A DNA stretch of 64,000 bases from Limosilactobacillus sp. (GTDB lineage: Bacteria; Bacillota; Bacilli; Lactobacillales; Lactobacillaceae), in the NCBI RefSeq assembly GCF_022482365.1, contig NZ_JAKVPE010000001.1, positions 1,240,001 through 1,304,000 of the forward strand. Direction: 5' to 3'. Position numbers and translations under genes: made by a program. Below, in pieces: positions 58,217 through 64,000 of this stretch. The stretch's first letter is position 1, and each line of letters opens with the position of its first letter. The notes beneath the pieces are model-generated. The model had not been told where the DNA came from and searched no databases. It worked only from the letters and a program-made list of their open reading frames with translations.

Positions 58217-58231
58217 GAAATTGACTTTTCG
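58217..58231 (+). repeat. 15-bp direct repeat, left copy flanking IS30
   Basis: GAAATTGACTTTTCG, identical to 59509-59523, directly abuts the left inverted repeat of the insertion element. It is read as the target-site duplication. Confidence 0.7.
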
Positions 58232-59508
58232 GTAGATTATAGAATGAAGTTAGCCACCCAGTTGGTGGTAAATAAAAAACGCCATTCGGCGTGACATCAG
58301 GTATCATATTAAGTGAACCAAACCTATATGAAAGGATGTCCGTCAAATGACGCACTTAAATGATACCATGTCTACTATTTTATTGACTACTCATAAAAAG
58401 AATGCTCATCTTACTAAAGAAGAACGTGTGATGATTGCGACTTTAAAGTCGCAAGGACTTTCCAATCGCGCAATTGGTCGCCAATTAGGAGTTAATCATC
58501 AAACAATTAATAACGAGCTCAACCGTGGTACGGTCCGCCAACTTCGTCGTCAAAAATCTAATGGTAAGATTTACGAATATTCTTACTACATCTATAGTTA
58601 TGAAGCTGGTCAGGCCACATATCTTGAACATCACCGCCATTCTGGTCGTCGTCGCTTATATTATTCTTCAAAGCAATTTTTACGATTAGCTGATCAGCTA
58701 ATGCTTGGTGAGTTTGACGACCACCATTACTCCCCACAAGCGGTTATTTATAAGGCTCGAGATTTAATGAATGATGGCACCCTGATCCCAAAGTCGGTTG
58801 TAACTTTATATCAATGGATTAATGAGGGTGTGCTTCGTACGTCCAATTTAGACCTCTTTGAAAAACCTAAACGTAAGCATCATCAAACTCATCCGCAAGC
58901 TAAAAGGTGCTTAGGGCCTAATATTGCTCAACGACCTCAAACTGCGGACCAACGGTCCGAAATTGGCCATTGGGAACTGGATACAGTTCAGGGACAGAAA
59001 AACGGTAATGACAGTGTTGTACTAGTAATGACTGATCGCCTTTCACGAGTTAATATCACGAGTAAAATTGCTGGTAAAACTGCGCATGCAGTAAATCAGT
59101 TCTTTATAAATTTGCGCCAGAAAATGGGCACAGATGCTTACTATCGCATTTTTAAGACAATAACCTCTGACAACGGTTCAGAATTTAGTGAGTTAACACA
59201 AGTTCACGATCATGTTTTCTATGCTGATCCGTATTCCCCTTGGGAACGTGGATCCAATGAGATCAATAACCGGTTTCTCCGCAAGGAGATTACCAAAGGT
59301 GAAGCTATAAATAACTATAGTAGTGCTCAGATCATAGCGACTAATGATTGGATGAATCACTATCCACGAGCTATGTTTAATGGACATTCGTCAATGGATA
59401 TCTATCGTAAGGCCTTCTACCAAGAGATATCACAGCTCCATCAACCAATAATCAATTGGTCAGTATTATTTATTTGAGTCCAGTGGCTAACTTATTCTTG
59501 AAATTTAG
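58232..59508 (+). mobile_element. IS30-family insertion sequence (about 1277 bp)
   Basis: It encodes one transposase. Imperfect 26-bp inverted repeats lie at 58232-58257 and 59483-59508; their inner ten bases AGTTAGCCAC are identical. The element is clearly more AT-rich than its surroundings, which indicates recent arrival. Just inside the left repeat are two short hairpins (CCACC/GGTGG at 58255-58268 and ACGCC/GGCGT at 58278-58292) that could block incoming transcription. It sits in the intergenic region between the stress-protein gene and an lrp gene without breaking a coding region. Both ends and the transposase look intact, so it may be mobile. Confidence 0.85.
58347..59477 (+). CDS. IS30 family transposase
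   Basis: A 376-residue transposase. The N-terminal helix-turn-helix is LTKEERVMIATLKSQGLSNRAIGRQLGVNHQTINNEL (residues 22-60). The DDE catalytic residues are visible in GHWELDTVQGQK (D), ITSDNGSEFSEL (D) and YSPWERGSNEINNRFLRKEI (E), the last being the IS30 signature. An AAAGGATG box precedes the ATG. Codons are A/T-rich, unlike neighbouring genes. The frame is uninterrupted. Confidence 0.96.
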   Translation: MTHLNDTMSTILLTTHKKNAHLTKEERVMIATLKSQGLSNRAIGRQLGVNHQTINNELNRGTVRQLRRQKSNGKIYEYSYYIYSYEAGQATYLEHHRHSGRRRLYYSSKQFLRLADQLMLGEFDDHHYSPQAVIYKARDLMNDGTLIPKSVVTLYQWINEGVLRTSNLDLFEKPKRKHHQTHPQAKRCLGPNIAQRPQTADQRSEIGHWELDTVQGQKNGNDSVVLVMTDRLSRVNITSKIAGKTAHAVNQFFINLRQKMGTDAYYRIFKTITSDNGSEFSELTQVHDHVFYADPYSPWERGSNEINNRFLRKEITKGEAINNYSSAQIIATNDWMNHYPRAMFNGHSSMDIYRKAFYQEISQLHQPIINWSVLFI

Positions 59509-59523
59509 GAAATTGACTTTTCG
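59509..59523 (+). repeat. 15-bp direct repeat, right copy flanking IS30
   Basis: GAAATTGACTTTTCG abuts the right inverted repeat. It contains the TTGACT that serves as the -35 box of the downstream Lrp gene. Confidence 0.7.
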
Positions 59524-59541
59524 ACAAAAATCTCCTACAAT
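59513..59541 (+). promoter_or_regulatory. Promoter of the Lrp gene, -35 inside the IS30 target duplication
   Basis: TTGACT (59513-59518), a 17-base spacer and TACAAT (59536-59541). The -35 box lies in the right copy of the direct repeat, so the insertion left this promoter complete. Confidence 0.7.
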
Positions 59542-59621
59542 TTGAAAGTATATTAAGTAATGATTAGAAAATTAACGTTTTATCATATTTTAAGACAAAC
59601 GATTGAGTGAGGCTAGTATTT

Positions 59622-60083
59622 ATGGATAAAATTGATCGGAAAATCGTAAACTTGCTGCAGCAGAATGCCCGGGCCTCATTAAAGGATCTTTCCAAGGAGT
59701 GCTTCATTTCCTCGCCAGCCATCGCCGCCCGGATCACCAAGCTGGAACGGGCCGGCATCATCACCGGCTACCATTCCAGCATCAACATGGAGGAGATCGG
59801 CTTCCACGTTCGAGCCTTCATCCAGGTCCAGCTGGAACCACGGCAAAAGCAGGAATTCTACCCGTATATTCAAAGCATCCCCAACGTGATCGAGTGTAAT
59901 TGCGTCACCGGTGATTACTCCGAAATCATGGAGGTTGTCTTCCCTTCAACCACCAACCTGGATGACTTCATCAACACCATCCAGCAGCGGTTCGGCAAGA
60001 CCAGCACCCAGATCGTCTTCAGTACCAGTGTTGAGCACCGTGGGGTCGAATTGCAGGCACCGGAACAAGAGACTAAAGAATAA
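59622..60083 (+). CDS. Lrp/AsnC family regulator
   Basis: A 153-residue regulator. The N-terminal helix-turn-helix is DRKIVNLLQQNARASLKDLSKECFISSPAIAARITKLERAGIITGYHSSIN (residues 4-54). The C-terminal RAM effector domain (65-140) contains CNCVTGDYSEIMEVVF, the ligand-binding segment. GAGGCTAGTATTT precedes the ATG at 59622. Such proteins sense amino acids; the target is not evident, but a dicarboxylate/amino-acid symporter gene converges on it. Confidence 0.92.
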   Translation: MDKIDRKIVNLLQQNARASLKDLSKECFISSPAIAARITKLERAGIITGYHSSINMEEIGFHVRAFIQVQLEPRQKQEFYPYIQSIPNVIECNCVTGDYSEIMEVVFPSTTNLDDFINTIQQRFGKTSTQIVFSTSVEHRGVELQAPEQETKE

Positions 60084-60085
60084 AT

Positions 60086-60127
60086 AAATCGCCACTACGA
60101 GCTTATTGCTCGCGGTGGCGATTTTTT
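60086..60127. terminator. Bidirectional terminator
   Basis: AAATCGCCAC and GTGGCGATTTTTT flank an inner GAGC/GCTC stem. It serves lrp and the symporter gene. Confidence 0.88.
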
Positions 60128-60129
60128 AC

Positions 60130-61416
60130 TTATTTTTTATCTTTTCCGTAATTATCCAGGTACTCGTTGTACTGCTTCCGGTCCAGCTCACCTTCGGATT
60201 CACCGATGACCAGGGTGGCAATCGAGTTGCCGACCACGTTGACCGCCGTCCGGCCCATGTCGACGAAGCGGTCAATTCCGGCGATGAAGGTCAGTCCCGC
60301 CATCGGTACCCCAATCGTGGAGACGGAGGCCAGCAGGACGACGAAGGACGCCCCCGGCACCCCAGCCATCCCCTTACTGGTGATCATTAAGACGACCAGC
60401 AGGGTGATCTGGTGGGAAAGGGACAGGTGCAAGCCATACGCCTGGGCCAGGAAAATGGCGGCCAGGGATTGGTAGATCGCTGACCCGTCCAAGTTGAAGG
60501 TGTAACCGGTCGGAATAACGAAGGAGGTAATCCCCTCGCTCACCCCCATCAAATGGGTCTTCTTCATCAGCCGCGGCAGCGTCACCTCGGAACTGGCGGT
60601 GGTGAAGGCCAGGACGATTTCTTCCAAAATTACGTGCATCGTCTTCCAGTAGCGCAGGTGGAAAAGGTGGGCCGTGATGCCGAGGATGACAATGATGAAG
60701 ATCAGCATCGTCAGGTAGGCGATCAGGATAAAGTAGCCCAGTGGCAGGAGGGCCTTCAAGCCCATCTCAGCCACGGTCATCCCAATCAGGCCAAAGACAC
60801 CGATGGGGGCCAGCTTCATGACCCAGTTGGTGACCTTGAACATGACCTCGGCCACCCCGTTCAAGACGTCGATCAAGATCTGGGCCTTCTCCCCGACGGC
60901 AGCGATTCCCAAGCCAAAGAGGACTGAGAACAGGATTACCGGCATCATGTCCCCGTCGGCCATCGACTTAAAGATGTTTGTCGGGATGATCGACAGAATC
61001 AGGGGCCAGAAACCACTGTTATGGGCGGCCGACTTTGCCGTCGACATGTACTGCGAGATGTCCGTCGCGTGCAGGTCGTGGATATTAATGAAGGTTCCCG
61101 GGTGGGTCAGATTGGCCATCGTAATCCCGAGAATCAGGGCAATCGTCGTCAAAACTTCGAAGTAGATGATGGTCTTGCCACCGATCCGCCCGAGTTTCTT
61201 GATGTCACCGATGTTGGCAATCCCAACCGTCAGGCAGGAAACCACGATCGGCATGACGATCATTTGGATCAGCCGAATAAAGATGGTCCCCAGGCTTTGC
61301 ATCGCAACAATCGCGTTTTGGTTATGGTAGGACAGGACCCCACAGATAATCCCGAGGACCAGGCCAATCATAATCTGCCAGCCCATGCTGAGCCGGCTAA
61401 AACGGTAATTTTTCAC
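60130..61416 (-). CDS. Dicarboxylate/amino acid:cation symporter (DAACS, GltP/DctA-like)
   Basis: A 428-residue transporter with eight helices and two re-entrant loops. Family hallmarks: the Ser-rich loop AFTTASSEVTLPRLMKK near residue 270, SFVIPTGYTFNLDGSAIYQSLAAIFLAQ near 298 (the N-x-D-G motif), and GVPGASFVVLLASV near 350. It imports glutamate, aspartate or C4-dicarboxylates with H+ or Na+. The GTG at 61416 is preferred, with GGATG or AGAGG ahead; a TTG at 61428 would touch the ribosome site. Confidence 0.9.
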   Translation of the reverse strand: MKNYRFSRLSMGWQIMIGLVLGIICGVLSYHNQNAIVAMQSLGTIFIRLIQMIVMPIVVSCLTVGIANIGDIKKLGRIGGKTIIYFEVLTTIALILGITMANLTHPGTFINIHDLHATDISQYMSTAKSAAHNSGFWPLILSIIPTNIFKSMADGDMMPVILFSVLFGLGIAAVGEKAQILIDVLNGVAEVMFKVTNWVMKLAPIGVFGLIGMTVAEMGLKALLPLGYFILIAYLTMLIFIIVILGITAHLFHLRYWKTMHVILEEIVLAFTTASSEVTLPRLMKKTHLMGVSEGITSFVIPTGYTFNLDGSAIYQSLAAIFLAQAYGLHLSLSHQITLLVVLMITSKGMAGVPGASFVVLLASVSTIGVPMAGLTFIAGIDRFVDMGRTAVNVVGNSIATLVIGESEGELDRKQYNEYLDNYGKDKK

Positions 61417-61559
61417 TTTTTCATCCAACCTCTCAGATAGTCTTGTTCTACTTTAGCACATCTCAGCCTAATTTTTGCAAAAATTTAACAATTTATCATT
61501 AAAATCCGAACGGTTAGAAAATGCCGCCCAGCATGCATTCACTTTTTATTTTACACAGG

Positions 61560-61574
61560 TGAAAGCGGTTTACA
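61560..61574 (+). promoter_or_regulatory. cre box upstream of the amidohydrolase
   Basis: TGAAAGCGGTTTACA matches the CcpA core with one deviation (CGG for CGY). It lies just ahead of a promoter candidate (TTTCGA, 16 bases, TATATT), so catabolite repression of the amidohydrolase-DedA pair is likely. Confidence 0.55.
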
Positions 61575-61643
61575 TTTCGATAAAGTCAGGTAGGATTATA
61601 TTTAGGAATGCTAATAAAGTCCAAAAGAAATGAGGTTATTCAG

Positions 61644-63218
61644 ATGACAACCACTTACGTTAATGGAAAGATTTTCCTGGGGACCGACGAAACCAGCTTT
61701 GCGGATTCCATGATTGTTGATTCCGGCAAGATCAAGGCCGTGGGCACCGCACTGACTCCTGAGGGAACGGTGGTCGACCTACATGGCCAGACCGTCCTGC
61801 CCGGTCTGATCGACTGTCACACCCACCCCAAGTACATCGCCGACGCTCTGCACGGTACGGCCTGCACCCCGCCGAACGTCAATAGCATCAAGGAGATGCA
61901 GGAGGCCCTGCGTCAGTCGCCGAGCTTCGGCAAGGGGCCTGACACCTGGATCGAGGGCTGGGGATTTGATGAGACCAAGCTGGCCGAGCACCGCAGCCCG
62001 AACAGGGACGACCTGGACGCCGTCTCCACGACCCAACCGATCTTTATCTACCGGTCGGACTGCCACTCTTCAGTCGGCAACTCCAAGGCCCTGGAACTCG
62101 CTGGAATTGATGAGAACACCCCCGACCCGGTTGGCGGGAAGATCGAACGCTTCGCCGATGGCCGACCGACCGGCTTCATGCGGGAGGTGGCCGCATCCCA
62201 GCTGCTGATCCGGGCCAAGTCCGCCCAGAGCTACGAAAATGACGTCACCAACATGGTCAACAGCTCCAAGCACTACCTGGCAAACGGCCTGGTGGCAATC
62301 GGTGAAATGATGGGGCGGATGAAGCCTTATACCACCCTCAGACTCTACCAGGACGCCGTGAAGGACGGTTTCGCCCCGAAGGCATCAATCTACTACGTCT
62401 TCGATGAACTGGACCCAGAAGCGCCGCTCACGCCCAGTGGCGACCAGCAGCTTCGGGTTGCCGGCATCAAGGTCTTCATGGACGGCAGCATCTCCGGCGA
62501 GACGGCCTTCAACAAGGAGCCGTACCCGTCCGGCAAAATGGGCGTCAGCCTGACGAGCGTGGAAAAGCTCAAGCAGGAAGTGACCTTTGCCCAAAAGAAC
62601 AAGCTCCAGATTGCCATCCACGCGATGGGCAATGCCGCCATCCAGCGGGTCATCGACATTACCAAGGACTTGCAGCCATGGCTGCCTGACATGCCATCAG
62701 TCCGGATCGAGCACGCCTCATTGATGACCGATGAGATGTTTGCCCAAATCGATGCCAGTCCGATGAACTATGCCCTGGTTACCCAGCCGATCTTCTACTT
62801 TGCCGAGGACGAGTCCTACCGGAATTACCTTTCGCCAGAGCAGTTCAAGACCGCCTACCGGGTTAAGACGATGCTAAACTCGTCTGCCCTGCTCGGCCTG
62901 AGCTCCGATGCCCCATGTACGCCCTGGGCGGAGCCTGACAGTCCCTTCTACAGCATCTACGCGGCGGTCACCCGGAAGGCCGCGAATGGCGACGTGGTCA
63001 ACCCCGAAGAGGCCATCACGGTGCCGCAGGCAATTCTCGGCTACACCCGGGACGCAGCCAAGATCGGTGGCTTCGATCAAAATGGAACCCTGACGGCCGG
63101 CAAGGATGCCGATTTTGTAATTTTGAATAAAGATATCTTCACGACCACGCCAGAAGAACTGAAAGATGTTAGAGTTAGTGAAACATGGATCGGTGGACAA
63201 AAGGTCTACCAAAACTAA
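61644..63218 (+). CDS. Amidohydrolase, YtcJ-like
   Basis: A 524-residue metal-dependent hydrolase of the amidohydrolase-3 group. The metal-binding HxH is in GLIDCHTHPKYI near residue 56. IFIYRSDCHSSVGNSKAL near 132 carries a second His, KVFMDGSISGETA near 274, IAIHAMGNAAIQRVID near 325 and LGLSSDAPCTPWAEP near 422 with the final Asp. Substrates in this group are poorly known (amides, N-acyl compounds, exoenzyme-type). The ATG at 61644 follows GAGGTTATTCAG. A cre box lies upstream. The DedA gene starts 21 bases downstream. Confidence 0.88.
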   Translation: MTTTYVNGKIFLGTDETSFADSMIVDSGKIKAVGTALTPEGTVVDLHGQTVLPGLIDCHTHPKYIADALHGTACTPPNVNSIKEMQEALRQSPSFGKGPDTWIEGWGFDETKLAEHRSPNRDDLDAVSTTQPIFIYRSDCHSSVGNSKALELAGIDENTPDPVGGKIERFADGRPTGFMREVAASQLLIRAKSAQSYENDVTNMVNSSKHYLANGLVAIGEMMGRMKPYTTLRLYQDAVKDGFAPKASIYYVFDELDPEAPLTPSGDQQLRVAGIKVFMDGSISGETAFNKEPYPSGKMGVSLTSVEKLKQEVTFAQKNKLQIAIHAMGNAAIQRVIDITKDLQPWLPDMPSVRIEHASLMTDEMFAQIDASPMNYALVTQPIFYFAEDESYRNYLSPEQFKTAYRVKTMLNSSALLGLSSDAPCTPWAEPDSPFYSIYAAVTRKAANGDVVNPEEAITVPQAILGYTRDAAKIGGFDQNGTLTAGKDADFVILNKDIFTTTPEELKDVRVSETWIGGQKVYQN

Positions 63219-63239
63219 CTCTCGACAGGAGCGTGCTGA

Positions 63240-63851
63240 ATGAACGCGTGGATCACCACCCTCATCAACCACTATGGCTACCTAGCCATCACCCTTTTAA
63301 TTGCCCTGGAAAATATCTTTCCACCCCTGCCCTCTGAAATCATCCTGACGATGAGCGGCTTTCTTGCCACCAAAAGTGCACTGACGATCGGCGGCGTGAT
63401 TTTCAGCGCTACCGTGGGCTCGCTGATCGGTGCCCTGGTGCTCTATGCGCTGGGCCGCCAACTCACCGTGACCCGGCTGGGAAGCGTGCTTACAAGCCGG
63501 CCCTTCCGGCTGCTCGGTTTTCGCCACGACGATGCCCAAAAAGCTGTCGATTGGTTTAACCAGCACGGCACCGGCGGAATCCTGTACGGCCGGTGCATTC
63601 CCGTCATCCGCAGCCTAATCTCGATTCCGGTGGGGATTGCCCAAACATCGCTCCCCCGTTTCTGCCTGCTGACGACAATCGGAAGCGCGGTCTGGAACAC
63701 CATTTTGGTTGGTCTCGGTGCCTGGGTGGGCGCATCATGGTCAAAGATCGTGACCATTTTCGACCAGTACACCACCGTGGCGATAGTGATCATGGTATTC
63801 ATTGCTGCCTATTTTCTGTATCGGTGGTATCAAAAACGAATTAAGAAGTGA
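63240..63851 (+). CDS. DedA family membrane protein
   Basis: A 203-residue membrane protein of the DedA/SNARE-associated family, thought to flip undecaprenyl phosphate or phosphatidylethanolamine-type lipids. ALENIFPPLPSEIILTMSGFLA near residue 22 carries the conserved Glu and PPxPSE motif. YGRCIPVIRSLISIPVGIAQTSLPRF near 118 is the F/Y-x-R-x-x-P-x-x-R-x-x motif. It has four to five hydrophobic segments. AGGAGCGTGCTGA precedes the ATG. It is probably co-transcribed with the amidohydrolase. Confidence 0.92.
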   Translation: MNAWITTLINHYGYLAITLLIALENIFPPLPSEIILTMSGFLATKSALTIGGVIFSATVGSLIGALVLYALGRQLTVTRLGSVLTSRPFRLLGFRHDDAQKAVDWFNQHGTGGILYGRCIPVIRSLISIPVGIAQTSLPRFCLLTTIGSAVWNTILVGLGAWVGASWSKIVTIFDQYTTVAIVIMVFIAAYFLYRWYQKRIKK

Positions 63852-63853
63852 CA

Positions 63854-63893
63854 AAAAGGCCCCGTTCGCGTTGTTGCGAACGGGGCCTTTTTT
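63854..63893. terminator. Bidirectional terminator
   Basis: AAAAAGGCCCCGTTCGC pairs perfectly with GCGAACGGGGCCTTTTT around GTTGTT. Confidence 0.93.
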
Positions 63894-63941
63894 CGCCTCT
63901 GAATGGAAAAGCAGATTTCTAAAGTCCTTCCCCACTTTTTA

Positions 63942-63999
63942 CTACAATGAAGGCTTGTCAATAAACTCAACTGGCAAAACTGTCAGGTCACTCTGGGTT
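63942..63999 (-). CDS. Possible C-terminal end of a gene continuing beyond the window
   Basis: A minus-strand frame open from the right edge reads TQSDLTVLPVEFIDKPSL and then two consecutive stops (TAG TAA). A convergent gene here would fit the bidirectional terminator at 63854-63893. With only 18 residues visible the call is tentative and the family unknown. Confidence 0.35.
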   Translation of the reverse strand, partial: TQSDLTVLPVEFIDKPSL

Positions 64000-64000
64000 G

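Overview
The window looks like chromosome of an obligately heterofermentative lactic acid bacterium, most likely Limosilactobacillus or a close relative. This is inferred from gene content and from GC-rich (roughly mid-50s %) lactobacillus-type coding sequence, not from a marker gene. It carries a phosphoketolase, glucose-6-phosphate and 6-phosphogluconate dehydrogenases (the upper phosphoketolase pathway), a LacS-type sugar carrier with a IIA domain, an ArcD/ArcT-like pair, a class C69 dipeptidase, CcpA-type cre boxes and many strong intrinsic terminators. I saw no tRNA, rRNA, CRISPR array or prophage. The only recognisable mobile element is one intact, AT-rich IS30-family insertion sequence.

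Layout. 0-5.4 kb: a truncated aminotransferase and an amino-acid antiporter under a cre-controlled promoter, a phosphoglycerate-mutase-family enzyme and a lipoteichoic acid synthase. 5.4-8.6 kb: a cell-wall block with a DD-carboxypeptidase, an active L,D-transpeptidase and a divergent YkuD-like protein that has lost the catalytic His and Cys. 8.7-12.2 kb: flavoprotein ferredoxin-NADP reductase, nucleoside hydrolase, and a TSUP exporter with its TetR regulator. 12.3-15.2 kb: a TPP riboswitch with terminator controlling ykoE-ykoD-ykoC (ECF thiamine/HMP uptake). 15-24 kb: a Na+/H+ antiporter, hydrolase, small regulators, MFS transporter, a probable free-standing structured RNA at about 21350-21534, and lipoate ligase. 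24-34 kb: a TetM-like GTPase, HAD phosphatase plus ROK kinase, BrnQ, a LytTR/HPK10 two-component pair split by an oppositely oriented zinc-ribbon gene, and a second Na+/H+ antiporter.

34-49 kb: phosphoketolase, 3-hydroxyacyl-CoA dehydrogenase, acyltransferase, GntR regulator with a tandem operator, YbaK, PepD, a TIM-barrel isomerase with an AI-2E permease, a MarR-B3/4 operon with a perfect palindromic operator, and a three-gene operon whose ABC-type and Rossmann-type members both lack catalytic motifs. 49-64 kb: zwf, gnd, the LacS-type transporter, a MerR-SDR-acetyltransferase unit with a textbook 19-bp-spaced MerR promoter, a universal stress protein, the IS30 element flanked by a 15-bp direct repeat, an Lrp regulator, a dicarboxylate/amino-acid symporter, an amidohydrolase and a DedA protein.

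Functionally the window is mostly central carbon metabolism, transport and envelope housekeeping. The least explained elements are the putative RNA at 21.4 kb, the pseudo-transpeptidase at 7.2 kb, the pseudo-ABC operon at 45.3-47.3 kb and the IS30 insertion that duplicated the -35 box of the neighbouring Lrp promoter. Protein-family calls come from reading translated sequence by eye; no database search was run.
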